The translations under genes were made by a program, and so were the position numbers. 64,000 bases of DNA from an uncultured Pseudomonadales bacterium (lineage in GTDB: Bacteria > Pseudomonadota > Gammaproteobacteria > Pseudomonadales > Azotimanducaceae), in NCBI GenBank assembly GCA_958296295.1, contig OY282460.1:2790001-2854000 (forward strand), written 5' to 3'. Of this stretch, positions 52,289-62,054 are shown in pieces. Position 1 is the first letter of the stretch. Every line of letters starts with the position of its first letter. A model generated the notes under the pieces. It was not told the DNA's origin, made no database searches, and worked only from the letters and a program-made list of their open reading frames with translations.

Positions 52289-55243
52289 TTACGCCGAATC
52301 GTTCGCATCCGCTTCGTCCAGCCAGAAATCCAACTGCTTCGGCTTATCGACTTCTTGCCGATAGGCCAGCCGGGAGAGGCGGTAGAGCACATCGAAATCG
52401 TTGCTGGACGCAGCGGCCTCGCTTTGCAGATCCACGCCGGTGAACCGGCTCGACACCGGCAGCACTTCCAGCACCGCCTCGAACGCCCGGAACAGGCGGG
52501 GGTCTTGATCCATGCCGGTGTCGGCGAGCAAATCCCGCGCCGCCGTCAGCGACCGGGTGCGCGAGACGTTGGCGGCGTGATGCAGCGTGTCGATCACGCC
52601 GCGGCTGCCATCCACCGGGCCCAGCGCACCTTTCGCCGCCCTTGTCGCGCTGTCCCAAAGGCGGAAGTCGCTGCCGCGCTTTTCGCCGAGCCGCTTGGCC
52701 ACTTGGCCGTCCATGTCCACGCCGACGGCGCGGGCGAGGCGCAGGGCTTCGTCGTAGGCGAAGATAGGAGCGTGGAAGGCGTCCCAAGCCAACACGAAGA
52801 ATGCGGTGACGGCATCCAGATCCTCTTTCGCCTTCTTGTGCGTGAGCTGCTCCAAGCGCCAGCGCTTCACTTCGCGGCGGGCGGCATCAAGGGCATCTTC
52901 AGGCGTCGCCGCGTAGGGATCCCACTCTTCGTCGAGCAAGTCCTGCTGGCGGCGGCGACCGGGTTTGGGGCGCTCTCTGGGCGTGCCACGGGTGAGGGGC
53001 CAGTGCCGCGAGAACACCTCGAGCGCGGGGCCGAAGCACGCGAGGTACAAATCCACGCCAGCAATGCCCGCCTCTTGGAACTCCGCCACCCGGGTACGCA
53101 CGGCGTCAGCGACCCGGGGTTCCACGTCTTCCCAATAGGTGACCGAATCGCGCCCTTCGGCCGATTCTTCGCGTGGGCGCGGACGGCAAGTGAGAAACAC
53201 GGTGCTGTTGGCCGCCGCCTTGTTGCGGATGTGCAGGCTGCCGCCGGCTTCCGTGTTGATGGGCCACGAGGCGGTGATGACAAAACCAGCCTCGATCAAT
53301 CCCTTGGTGAGTGCGTCCCAAGCGCCGGTGGCCTTGTGGGTGAACATCAGCGTCATGATGCCGTCGACTTTGAGCACCCGCCTGCACTCCGCGAAGATGG
53401 CGGCCATGCGCGCTTGGTAATCGCGGCCGGCCAAGGCCCTCGCGCCCTTCTCGCCGGCGAATCGCGCCGGATTGGCCACCGCCTCGTTCTCCTTGTCCGT
53501 GAGCTGGCGGCGGAATAGTTCGGGGAACACGTGCCCGGCGGTGCGCTTCAGCCAAACGTAGAAGAAATCCGACAGTTCGGCGTACATCACGTTGTCGTAG
53601 TAGGGCGGGTCCATGACGACGACGTCGATGCTGCCTTTGGGGATGTGGTCTAGGCTGTCTGCGGACTTGCAGGTGATGGTGACGGGGGGCGGTTCGCTTG
53701 GCTCTTCGGTGGCTTGGTCGAATATGTCTGAGGGTTTGCCTTTGGGGTTGACGAGTTCGACGAGTTCCTTGATGCACTTGGCGGTCTTTTCGATTGACCA
53801 GTCGTAGCCGACGCCGGTAACTAGCGGTGCCATTTCCGCATACGACCACACGAAGGCGAAGTCATGCCTGTCGAAGATGGAGCGCACCCTTCCCGTGGTG
53901 CTGTCCCAGCGGCCAGCGCGGTTGTTGTAGTTCAACAGCGTGTCCAACGTGATCGCTAGATAACCGTAGGCGGCTTGCCGCACTTCGGTCAGTTCGCCGG
54001 CGGCCCCATCCGCTTCGAGCATCTGCCGGAACACTTCGACGCTGGCGCCGTGGCACAGCAGTTGGCGGGGCGAAAACAGGTCGCGCCACATGGACATGCC
54101 GTAGCGCTTGGGTTCCATCGTCTTGCTGCCTTCCGGGATGCGCTCGCTGGGCACGAAGTCGAACGCCTCCCACTCCGGCAGCTTCTCGTCCAGCGCGGCC
54201 TGAATCCAAGCGCTGTTGTCGTCCTCGGGCCGTGGTGCCCGATAGCCGCGAACCCACTTCGCCCGCTTGCGCCCCGTCTTCGTCTTGACGAGCACCCGCT
54301 GCTTGTAGACCACCGCGTACAGCTGTTCGCCCATCCGCCCGGCTTGCGCCTGCGCCTTGACCTCATCCCCCTTGATCTGCCGCTGGCAATCCGAGTACGG
54401 GCACAAGCCATCCCCACGCGCCACCGTCCCTTCCGACTGCTGCTCGACAGCTTCCACAATCTCGAACGCGCAAACTCGTCCCTCAGCACCCGGTCCACCG
54501 CCAAGTCGCGGCGACAGCCGGACCCCCTGCCCACTAGGCGCGAGCCGCCAATTCGGCGACAACGGCACAAGACCGGCGCAGTATGGGCATGCGATGGTCC
54601 GGGCGTAGAGGTAACCATCCGGCTGCATGTCGTCGTCCGGTTCGTCGGGGAACACACCGGCCAACCGTCGCCGCACATCTGCCACAAGTCGCTCGCCAAG
54701 CTCAGCGAAAGCGGACTCAATCAACGCCCCGTGCGTGGCTGGCCACGCAACGGTTGCCAGCTCAATCAGCGACGCCACCGCGTTCAGGTCGTTGGCTTGC
54801 GCCGCCAAGCCAAGGCGAACCGCCTCAAAAGGGACACTACCGCCACCGGCAGTTGGGTCCAGCACCGTGGCCACGTCCCGCTTGCTGATCAACCCGTCCT
54901 TGAACTCCTGCGTTGGCGTATGCCCAAACGCCCGCGGATAGCCGTATGCATTGGCACCGAGACGCTCTCCAGTGCGATTTGCCTCCGCAATCCGTGCTCT
55001 GGCAGCCAACGGGTCACCGTGGATGCCGATAGCATGAAGGAACTGCTCTCGATCTGAGTCCGACGGCAGCAGCGACCCCAACACCGCCGCCCTAGACGCC
55101 ACCAACGGACGTCGCGCCCACCAGACGTGCAGGCGGTTCGGCGCAGGAAACGGCGTCATCGGCGTCCGCTCCCGAGTGCTCTCGATGCCGATTTCCGCGA
55201 TGGGCAGCCAGCGTTCTATCAGGCGGGTGTCGGACACGGACAC
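52289..55243 (-). CDS. DUF1156 Zn-ribbon DNA methyltransferase (COG1743-like)
   Basis: About 984 residues. The family opening RLIERWLPIAEIGIESTRER is followed by RLHVWWARRPLVASRAAVLG. SAM motif I is VLDPTAGGGSVPFEA, a Zn-ribbon region has CPYC and CPYSDC, and the catalytic motif IV is VVMDPPYYDNVMYAELSDFF followed by YVWLKR. The Asp-Pro-Pro-Tyr motif implies amino-group methylation of adenine or cytosine. I prefer the GTG at 55243, with GAGG 12 bases upstream; a TTG directly after the preceding stop (55261) is the alternative. DUF1156 proteins recur beside DUF499 ATPases and helicases in defence islands. Here it is read straight on from the kinase cassette. Confidence 0.92.
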   Translation of the reverse strand: MSVSDTRLIERWLPIAEIGIESTRERTPMTPFPAPNRLHVWWARRPLVASRAAVLGSLLPSDSDREQFLHAIGIHGDPLAARARIAEANRTGERLGANAYGYPRAFGHTPTQEFKDGLISKRDVATVLDPTAGGGSVPFEAVRLGLAAQANDLNAVASLIELATVAWPATHGALIESAFAELGERLVADVRRRLAGVFPDEPDDDMQPDGYLYARTIACPYCAGLVPLSPNWRLAPSGQGVRLSPRLGGGPGAEGRVCAFEIVEAVEQQSEGTVARGDGLCPYSDCQRQIKGDEVKAQAQAGRMGEQLYAVVYKQRVLVKTKTGRKRAKWVRGYRAPRPEDDNSAWIQAALDEKLPEWEAFDFVPSERIPEGSKTMEPKRYGMSMWRDLFSPRQLLCHGASVEVFRQMLEADGAAGELTEVRQAAYGYLAITLDTLLNYNNRAGRWDSTTGRVRSIFDRHDFAFVWSYAEMAPLVTGVGYDWSIEKTAKCIKELVELVNPKGKPSDIFDQATEEPSEPPPVTITCKSADSLDHIPKGSIDVVVMDPPYYDNVMYAELSDFFYVWLKRTAGHVFPELFRRQLTDKENEAVANPARFAGEKGARALAGRDYQARMAAIFAECRRVLKVDGIMTLMFTHKATGAWDALTKGLIEAGFVITASWPINTEAGGSLHIRNKAAANSTVFLTCRPRPREESAEGRDSVTYWEDVEPRVADAVRTRVAEFQEAGIAGVDLYLACFGPALEVFSRHWPLTRGTPRERPKPGRRRQQDLLDEEWDPYAATPEDALDAARREVKRWRLEQLTHKKAKEDLDAVTAFFVLAWDAFHAPIFAYDEALRLARAVGVDMDGQVAKRLGEKRGSDFRLWDSATRAAKGALGPVDGSRGVIDTLHHAANVSRTRSLTAARDLLADTGMDQDPRLFRAFEAVLEVLPVSSRFTGVDLQSEAAASSNDFDVLYRLSRLAYRQEVDKPKQLDFWLDEADANDSA

Positions 55244-55261
55244 GTCACACCGCTGCCTCAA

Positions 55262-56344
55262 CTAAACAAGGCCTTGCCCAGAATGCCGAACAGACTCTGC
55301 GATGTTTGGCGCACGGAGCTGGTAAATATGTCGCAGCCCTTGCGTGTAGACCGACGTGTTGAGATGTTGTGGAGTCGGATACACAATTTGGATGTCTGTT
55401 AGGGCGGCGCGAACCAGCCCTACCGCAACTGCCTGCATCTTGCTTCCAGTGGGTGCCAGCAACAGTCGGTCAAACATGCTCCGGCGACGGTATATTTCTA
55501 GCAGCACCTCAATCGTCTCCCTGTAGTCCAAAGTCGACGCCTCGTGCTCCGTAACACCTGTCTGCCGCCTAAGCACTCCCATATTGAGTTGCTTCGCCGC
55601 ATCAAGCCGCCACCTATTCTCCTTTGCAGGTGGCACCCCGTGGATCACGTCAACATAAGTTGGCTGCAACTCCTGAAGGAGATTCTTCATTTGAACCGCC
55701 TCAAAGGAAGGGAACACCACCAAGCGAATCGCCTCCCCCACCATAGCCACCGATCCTAGCTCCGGCGTGGCCGCCACCTCAAACACACCTGATGAGAGGA
55801 AGTCGAGCGTCGTCTCCTGCTCCCTCGAACGGAGCCGATCCTTGAACTCTTGCGCCGTCGGTGCGTACGCTGCGGCCTCTCCGTACACTATGGTCGTTCG
55901 CAACCCCGCCTCATCCAGAGCGACGATTACTTGCACGATCAACAACCGTGACATCCCCGATATGTCGACGTACACCGTTCCCGCCCCCGCCACCAATTCA
56001 GCCACCTTCTCACCGCCACCTGCAGGCAATTGTCTGTCGTAAACACATTCGCACAACATCACACCGGCGCTAGCGGCCAATGCCCTTAGGGCATCCACCT
56101 TGTTATCATCGTTGCATGGTCGGTATTCCACTAACACTAGCGTGATACCCTTCTTACCACACTCGACGAGCCGCCCTAGCACCGCGCAAGCGCGCTCCTC
56201 GAACCCACCGCACAACACCACGGCGTCCCCCGCGTTGATAGCGCCCACGTCAAAGTCATCGACATCCGGCCAATCAATGCCAGCCAGCCTTTCATCGCAT
56301 CGCAACACAACTCCGGATTGCCCCGGATCTTCATTCCCGCTCAT
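55262..56344 (-). CDS. Unrecognised Rossmann-like protein, third gene of the methyltransferase-kinase cassette
   Basis: 360 residues from the ATG at 56344, which overlaps the kinase-ATPase gene by 14 bases. Two alpha/beta halves are visible. The first has DAVVLCGGFEERACAVLGRL, ITLVLVEYRP and TVYVDISGMSRLLIVQVIVA. The second has AIRLVVFPSFEAVQMKNLLQ, PTYVDVIHGVPP, and RLLLAPTGSKMQAVAVGLVR. The GFEER and PTGSKMQ segments look like conserved ligand or catalytic loops, similar in spirit to CARF-type sensors, but I cannot assign a family. The stop codon directly abuts the DUF1156 gene. Being coupled to a kinase and a methyltransferase, it may sense a nucleotide signal or act as effector (inference). 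Confidence 0.75.
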   Translation of the reverse strand: MSGNEDPGQSGVVLRCDERLAGIDWPDVDDFDVGAINAGDAVVLCGGFEERACAVLGRLVECGKKGITLVLVEYRPCNDDNKVDALRALAASAGVMLCECVYDRQLPAGGGEKVAELVAGAGTVYVDISGMSRLLIVQVIVALDEAGLRTTIVYGEAAAYAPTAQEFKDRLRSREQETTLDFLSSGVFEVAATPELGSVAMVGEAIRLVVFPSFEAVQMKNLLQELQPTYVDVIHGVPPAKENRWRLDAAKQLNMGVLRRQTGVTEHEASTLDYRETIEVLLEIYRRRSMFDRLLLAPTGSKMQAVAVGLVRAALTDIQIVYPTPQHLNTSVYTQGLRHIYQLRAPNIAESVRHSGQGLV

Positions 56345-58829
56345 CGAATATGTCCCTAGTGTACGTATCCCTTGGCCACCGCTCCTCAGCGCTCGCCTTC
56401 CTGCGAAATTCTTCCTCAAAGCTCTTCGGTTCCAGCAGAAGACGCTCAATGTCCTTGTTCTCTAGCTCTACCGAGTCACGCTGGCTAAATGTCAGCTCGA
56501 AGTGAGGGATGAGCGACCGCTTCAAGAAAAACCTTGGGACGACATCTCCCCTACGACTCTTCCCCTTGGGATCCTCAATGAACACCGAATAGCGTAGAAG
56601 GTCCGTGCGAATGCGTTCCGCATCCTCGCCTAGACGCAGCGATTCGTATGGTTCTATTTTTGACGCTTGGTGCGGCGGCCTGCCAGCCTCGTTCTTAGAG
56701 TCCCGGTGCAGTAGATAGGCCTGTGCGACCTTCCCAAATGCCCCAACCACATCCGCCAATTTCGTCCCTACCTCTGGCACCGTTCGAATAGACTCCATAA
56801 CAGCCCCCGCCTCATTTCTAATAGATTGGTGTTGACTTTTTCGAGGTATCGGCGACCCGTTATCGCGCAGTCCTCCAAGACCTCCAAAGTCGTCCAGCAT
56901 CCGAGACACTAGACGGATCACATGATGAATATCCCCGCTGCACATCAGCGCTATAACCTCTTCACCGTATAGGTAGCGATACTTCTCTTTTTCGACCGCT
57001 GTTGCCTCACCACGTGCGACTCTTGCGCGAGCATTCTCGTTCCGACGACAGCTACCAAGAAGTTCTTTGAGAGTACTTACCGGATAGCCTTCTACGGCCT
57101 TGAAGCGGCGAGCAAATAGGTCATTGATGAAGGCGGACGTTTGCCCCGTTTTGTCAGTAATATACCGAACGCCCAAGTTTATAAAGTCATACTCGCGTGC
57201 CTCTGCAAACTTCTTACCATCCACGTCATGTCTGACGAACGAAACCGGACTCTCAGTAGATATTTTAAAGAAAACCGCAGCACTTCTGATCATTAGTAGT
57301 CTATTTAGGTTTGCCTGCAGACTCTCAGTAATTTTCGGCCATGAGTAGTCGTCAACATAGAAGTGGAACGGCCGGTTTGTAAGAAAAGAGAACGACTTAC
57401 GCAACAAATTACATACCTCAATCATTAGGCCAGGCCCGAAGAATCCCGCGATATTCTGATCCGCGTTCCGTGCGAATCGATACGTCTTCTCCGCCCTACT
57501 CCTCTCATTTTGAAGCCTCCTGGTTAGCGTCGCAAGGTCGCGATCGTTCGGGGCGCTCGGCGCGGACCACTTCAACATATTCCAGAGATCGCCTACTACA
57601 CCGTCGATCTTCTCATTCCATTCTTCACCAAACTGCCGGGTCGCCCAGTACTCCAATTGACGGAGCAACAGAGATAGAAGCGTGACCATCAGGAAGTGCA
57701 TTGGAATGTCGATAGCATCTTCCCGTGGAACTTGACTATAGCGAGGAAAAGCAAAATAAAGATCGTCACATCGATAATATATGCCAATGTAACGTACATC
57801 GGCAGGATCATCCTGTGCAGTCGACGTAAGATATTCGAGACTGAGCGCTCGGAACACCGTCGTTTTCCCACATCCGCGCGGCCCGGTCAATACAATATTG
57901 GTGTGTGCCTCGATCTTCGTGAGCTCCAATAGGCGATTAGAATATAGCGCCCGAAGCATCAAGTGTGAGTCGCCGATCTGTTCGCAATTGGGATAATCGA
58001 AGGGGGTGATTAGACGGTGCTCGCTAAGGTCGGCTGCCTGAGCTTGCCGATACTCGGCGTCCAATTCCCTCAGCCGCTTGCGAATTTCCTGCGGGTTTCC
58101 CGCGGCCTTATCGATGGTCGGATCCTTCTCTTGAAAGTAGCGCTTAAGGAATCGGTCTCGCAACGCATCAAAGACAAATCTGTCAATTCCTGAGAGCTTT
58201 CGATAGTCGATGGACCGCAAGAGGCGACTAAGAATATTTGCGACGTTGAGGAAATCGTCCGCACGCTTCGATGGATCAACGAAATTGCGCACTCCGAAGT
58301 CTGTGACTCGAAAAACGATACGACCATCTATATCAAACGGCAACTTGACGACGAGTATATTGCCCGCGTGAAGATCGCCGTGTTGATATCCACGCCCTTG
58401 GAGTTCGTGCAGGAGGGCGAGCATCGTCTCAAGGAAAGAGCGGATGAAAGAAAGGTCAATGGCTGCTTCGCTTTCGTCCTCAAGGTATTTCTCAAGACTA
58501 GGCCCATCTACATACTCGCAGACGAACACTACACATTGCTTGGAAGAGAGCTCGTCAAAGTACTCGACTACTTGTATGTAACTAACCACGGACTCGTGCG
58601 CAATCCCGTTCGCGCGCCTGGCCTCTTGTAGATACTGCTCGTTTTCCTCCGTTACAAGATTGTCAACTGGAACGATCTTGAATGCGAGCGAGATATTCTC
58701 CTTCTCTGAATAGGCACGGAACATATGACCATTGGCACCAGACGCAATGTGCTCCTTGATGATGTGGTTGGGAAACGTCGGAATAGCCTTCCCTATGAAA
58801 TTACCTTTGGGGGGCATGTTGCGCCTCAT
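56331..58829 (-). CDS. Protein kinase fused to a P-loop ATPase (ORC/CDC6- or STAND-like)
   Basis: 832 residues. The kinase domain (about 20-230) has a Gly loop IASGANGHMFRAY, the VAIK-like Lys in LAFKIVPVD, catalytic loop YQHGDLHAGNILVVKL (HxDxxxxN), and metal loop VTDFGVRNF. The ATPase (about 290-620) has Walker A in IVLTGPRGCGKTTVFRALS and a probable Walker B FHFYVDDYSWP. The C-terminal 200 residues are helical and charged. All kinase residues needed for catalysis are present. It overlaps the methyltransferase by four bases and the next gene by 14. Base composition is visibly lower in GC than the flanks, with many A/T-ending codons, suggesting separate acquisition. Likely a sensor or switch in a defence module. 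Confidence 0.85.
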   Translation of the reverse strand: MRRNMPPKGNFIGKAIPTFPNHIIKEHIASGANGHMFRAYSEKENISLAFKIVPVDNLVTEENEQYLQEARRANGIAHESVVSYIQVVEYFDELSSKQCVVFVCEYVDGPSLEKYLEDESEAAIDLSFIRSFLETMLALLHELQGRGYQHGDLHAGNILVVKLPFDIDGRIVFRVTDFGVRNFVDPSKRADDFLNVANILSRLLRSIDYRKLSGIDRFVFDALRDRFLKRYFQEKDPTIDKAAGNPQEIRKRLRELDAEYRQAQAADLSEHRLITPFDYPNCEQIGDSHLMLRALYSNRLLELTKIEAHTNIVLTGPRGCGKTTVFRALSLEYLTSTAQDDPADVRYIGIYYRCDDLYFAFPRYSQVPREDAIDIPMHFLMVTLLSLLLRQLEYWATRQFGEEWNEKIDGVVGDLWNMLKWSAPSAPNDRDLATLTRRLQNERSRAEKTYRFARNADQNIAGFFGPGLMIEVCNLLRKSFSFLTNRPFHFYVDDYSWPKITESLQANLNRLLMIRSAAVFFKISTESPVSFVRHDVDGKKFAEAREYDFINLGVRYITDKTGQTSAFINDLFARRFKAVEGYPVSTLKELLGSCRRNENARARVARGEATAVEKEKYRYLYGEEVIALMCSGDIHHVIRLVSRMLDDFGGLGGLRDNGSPIPRKSQHQSIRNEAGAVMESIRTVPEVGTKLADVVGAFGKVAQAYLLHRDSKNEAGRPPHQASKIEPYESLRLGEDAERIRTDLLRYSVFIEDPKGKSRRGDVVPRFFLKRSLIPHFELTFSQRDSVELENKDIERLLLEPKSFEEEFRRKASAEERWPRDTYTRDIFDERE

Positions 58830-60070
58830 CGCACTCTCCGAAAGACAAGGAAATGCTCGACTTTGACCCCGGTGCGCGCTCTGCGAGCTCGACGAATGTC
58901 AGGGATGTGATCTCGCATGATCTCTTGGAGTTGGAAAGAGGGTGCGTTCGTCAGGAAAGCACGTGCGAGTTCTCGGGAGGGATAGCAAGGACGGCTCCTA
59001 GCGACCCGCTCTCCGACGACGAATATGCAATGAGCACCCTTCTTGGTCCTACGTTCTATCTTGGAGGCGAGATTGAGCATTGAGGCACGGAAGCCGCGAA
59101 GCGTCGAGTTGGTTCTCTCTTGGGACTCTGAGTGAGGCTCATCGAGCAGCCACAGACGGAGCCGATTGTCGCGTATGTAGTCCAATGCGTTCATATACGG
59201 TGGGCTGGTTATTACGCAATCTATTGCCGGGGGCAAGGTCACGTTATGAACGAAAGATCGCCGAGAGGCTTCGACGAAATGTGACGGAGAATGTGCAGGC
59301 GGTCGCTTGAATGCTCGTGAGACCTTGGCACGGAGCCTCGGGATGACAGGGCGGTAGGCATACATGTCTGGATACTTGTCCGGGGGAAACTTCCTGGTCC
59401 GCAGATACGGCACTAAGGCGCTGCTGGGGTAAGAGAGAAAGCCAGGGCGTTGGTGATGGAGTATCCCGAGAAGAGCTGCAAGGTAGAAGTGCTGACTTCT
59501 TGATTTCAAAAAGTTAGCTATCTTAATGGTCTCAGCTAGCGTCTTGGCGTGGAAGAAGCGACGGACCCATGGAGGCACGGCACGGAGATCGGGATCGGGG
59601 AGCGCGGCTATCTTGCAGCCCAGACGATCGACATAGCATAGAGCAGTTTCCTCGGAGGCAGGCGGCCCGAGCTTGGCCCTTGTCAAGGTGATTGCATAAC
59701 TGCTCGCATCCGACGCGAAGACTCGACGACCGAGACACGCAGCCTCTAAAGACACGGTTCCGCTGCCGCAAAATGGATCGACTACCAGTTGTCCCGGAGT
59801 CGTGTACTGTTCTACGAGGTCCCTGGCGATGACGCTCTTGAGCTTGCCAATGTAGGGCGATAGCTGATGGAGGGTCAGTTCCCGGTCCGTGCATGCAGGT
59901 GCCCAATGCGGGGGCGCAGCTTTCGGGTTGACTATTTGCTCGTCATACGGTTCGAGCACACCCTCATCGAACGTTGGTCTGCTTTGGTAGCGATTCGCTC
60001 GGCCGCTACTCTTGGCAGCGCTGATGCAAGGTAGCGGGGTGCCGCTCTCGGCGCCTACTACGCTCGACAT
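58826..60070 (-). CDS. DNA methyltransferase (TSPPY type)
   Basis: 414 residues from the ATG at 60070, chosen because GAAGGGAG lies six bases upstream. SAM motif I is LVVDPFCGSGTVSLEAACLG (about 95-115) and motif IV is CVITSPPYMNALDYIRDNRL (about 285-305). TSPPY indicates N4-cytosine or N6-adenine amino methylation. The order motif I before IV and the Arg-rich C-terminus (DIRRARRARTGVKVEH) suggest a stand-alone enzyme without an obvious target-recognition domain. It is the first gene of the cassette, downstream of an AT-rich 130-base spacer, and overlaps the kinase gene by four bases. Confidence 0.87.
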   Translation of the reverse strand: MSSVVGAESGTPLPCISAAKSSGRANRYQSRPTFDEGVLEPYDEQIVNPKAAPPHWAPACTDRELTLHQLSPYIGKLKSVIARDLVEQYTTPGQLVVDPFCGSGTVSLEAACLGRRVFASDASSYAITLTRAKLGPPASEETALCYVDRLGCKIAALPDPDLRAVPPWVRRFFHAKTLAETIKIANFLKSRSQHFYLAALLGILHHQRPGFLSYPSSALVPYLRTRKFPPDKYPDMYAYRPVIPRLRAKVSRAFKRPPAHSPSHFVEASRRSFVHNVTLPPAIDCVITSPPYMNALDYIRDNRLRLWLLDEPHSESQERTNSTLRGFRASMLNLASKIERRTKKGAHCIFVVGERVARSRPCYPSRELARAFLTNAPSFQLQEIMRDHIPDIRRARRARTGVKVEHFLVFRRVR

Positions 60071-60200
60071 GGCGAACTCCCTTCGGCGAACCCAACACCG
60101 CTCGACACGATTAAGATCGTAACACATGCTAGCACCTATTTATCTCACATATAATCAATATCTTAGGTAAAAAAGGCCGTAGCAGCGTACCAATAGCACC
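60071..60200 (-). promoter_or_regulatory. AT-rich spacer, probable promoter region of the methyltransferase-kinase cassette
   Basis: The 130 bases between two minus-strand genes include a conspicuously AT-rich core (about 60125-60180) with TTGATTATATGTGAG and GATAAATAGG on the minus strand. It is the longest break within the upper part of the operon. Exact hexamers are not clear. Confidence 0.35.
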
Positions 60201-62021
60201 CTAGCGATTCGGGATCTCGCAATGCACCATCTCCCAGCCGTGAAACACCACCACTAGCCCCGTGAACCGCACTCTCGGGTACAAGCGCTGAAGGCGCTCA
60301 TCCGCCAAGTAACGCCGCAACTGCCCCTCTGCCTCCTGAACCACCGCCTGCAAGGTGTCCTCGCTCACCTCCTCCCCGCGCTTGAGGTACTTCAGCTCAA
60401 CCAAGTAGCCATGCCGAAGCTCTGCGAACTGCGCGACCAGCGGTTCCAGCGCGATGTCCGCGAAGCCCTTGTTGAGCTCCACCTCTGTCCGCACGAGGAA
60501 GTGCCGCGAAACGCCCAAGTAGGCGGCGAGGAAGCCTTGGATGATCTTCTCGCCGTCCAGGTAGTCGCGGATGCTGGTTTGGGTGGCGATGGCGTCGCGC
60601 AGGAAGTCGAACACTGGTCGCCACTCGCCGTTGAGGGCCATTCTCCGCAGCAGGCCGGCGAAGGCGTGCATGTCCACGGAGAGCACGCCAACGTCGTCGT
60701 AGGCATCCCGCAGGTGGCCGTAAAGCAGGCGCCGCACGGTTTGGTTGGGAATGACCAGCCGAACGCCTCCTGCTTTCGCCTCCCGGATGCTCAGCAGGCC
60801 GAAGTAGTGCAGCAGGGAGAGGAAGTTGTCGCGCTGATGCAGGCGCTCCAAGGGGAAGCTGGTCTGCATGTCGGCGTCGGCCTCCCCTTCGCCGATGACG
60901 TGACGAAGCAGATCGAAGTTGCCGTTTAGGCGTGTCTCGGTAGCTCGTCCCTCGCTAGAGGCATCCCCTCGCGTATCCCGGCTGGCGGTGCCCACCTGCC
61001 GGCTGACGGTCAGCAGATGGCGCAGCTTGTCGTAGTCGATGCGCACGTTCACGTCGATCAAGTCGTCCGGCATGCGCTTGTTCGGCATGGCGGCGTCCAA
61101 GAAATAGAGCACCATGTCCGTGTTGTAGACGGTCTCGTCCGCGCCTTTGGCAAAGCGGTAGCCGTCGTACCATTCGCGCATCACGTCCAGTGCGGCGTCT
61201 GGCGCCAAGTTCAGCGCACCGGCATCGCGGTAGGTGCGAAGCAGGCCGCGGACTTCCGCTTCGGTGAAGCCCAGCAAGGCGTTGAACTCCGGCAGCAGAC
61301 TGATGTTCTTGCCGATGTTGAAGCCGCTGGTCACGTCGTCCAAGGTGATGGGCGACACGCCGGTGATGAACAGCCGTTCCAAGCCGCCGCCGCTGCGCCC
61401 CGCGCCGCCTTTCAGCGCGGCGAAGAAGTTGCGGTAGAAGCCGCTGCCGTGGGTCAACTTCTCGTACGCCTCAGCACCGTGGTGGGCCAGTATGGTGTTG
61501 GCGAAGTTGTCGTATTCGTCAATGAGCACGAATAGGCGAATGCCATGCCGGCGCGCATCGCCGAACAGTGCGTTCAGCTTGCCGGACGCCGAGGGATGAT
61601 CTAAGACGCGGCGCTTCGCCTCAGTAGAGAAGAGGTCCGAGTTGCGCTCCAGTGCCTCCTCTATCTCCAAGTGGCAGTAGTCCTCAAACTCCCGCTCCAA
61701 GGTCTCCGGGGCATCGTGTACCACCGAGAAATCGAAGCGCAAAACCACGAAGCTGTGGCGGTTGTCCGTGGGGTTGCAGCCGATGTACGTGCCGCCGAAG
61801 ACCTGCTCGAACTCATCTGCCCACTTGCGGTCATAGTAGTTCTCCAGCAAGGAAAGCCAGCAGGATTTCCCGAAGCGCCGTGGCCGGATTAGGAAAGTGA
61901 AGCGCTCGTTCTCCAGTGCTGGGATGAACCGCGTTTTGTCCACATAGAGGCGGCCCTCAAGCCGAATGGCGCGGAAATCGGCCCAACCGTAGGGAATGAG
62001 CGGATAGGCGGTCGTGGACAT
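60201..62021 (-). CDS. AAA-ATPase-like protein with a PD-(D/E)XK (DUF1703/PDDEXK_9) C-terminus
   Basis: 606 residues. The family opening IPYGWADFRAIRLEGRLYVD then KTRFIPALE is followed by Walker A-type FLIRPRRFGKSCWLSLLENY (about 43-62), Walker B-type RLFVLIDEYDNFANTIL (about 165), and ITGVSPITLDDVTSGFNI. The C-terminal nuclease-like domain shows RTEVELNKGFADIAL and HGYLVELKYLKRGEE (D and ExK). The family is common and often present in many copies in host-associated and anaerobic bacteria, with no established role. It sits inside the operon, 33 bases after the 199-residue gene, and may be an insertion. Confidence 0.88.
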   Translation of the reverse strand: MSTTAYPLIPYGWADFRAIRLEGRLYVDKTRFIPALENERFTFLIRPRRFGKSCWLSLLENYYDRKWADEFEQVFGGTYIGCNPTDNRHSFVVLRFDFSVVHDAPETLEREFEDYCHLEIEEALERNSDLFSTEAKRRVLDHPSASGKLNALFGDARRHGIRLFVLIDEYDNFANTILAHHGAEAYEKLTHGSGFYRNFFAALKGGAGRSGGGLERLFITGVSPITLDDVTSGFNIGKNISLLPEFNALLGFTEAEVRGLLRTYRDAGALNLAPDAALDVMREWYDGYRFAKGADETVYNTDMVLYFLDAAMPNKRMPDDLIDVNVRIDYDKLRHLLTVSRQVGTASRDTRGDASSEGRATETRLNGNFDLLRHVIGEGEADADMQTSFPLERLHQRDNFLSLLHYFGLLSIREAKAGGVRLVIPNQTVRRLLYGHLRDAYDDVGVLSVDMHAFAGLLRRMALNGEWRPVFDFLRDAIATQTSIRDYLDGEKIIQGFLAAYLGVSRHFLVRTEVELNKGFADIALEPLVAQFAELRHGYLVELKYLKRGEEVSEDTLQAVVQEAEGQLRRYLADERLQRLYPRVRFTGLVVVFHGWEMVHCEIPNR

Positions 62022-62054
62022 GGCCGCTTGAAGAAACCTTGGCAGACGGTGGCG

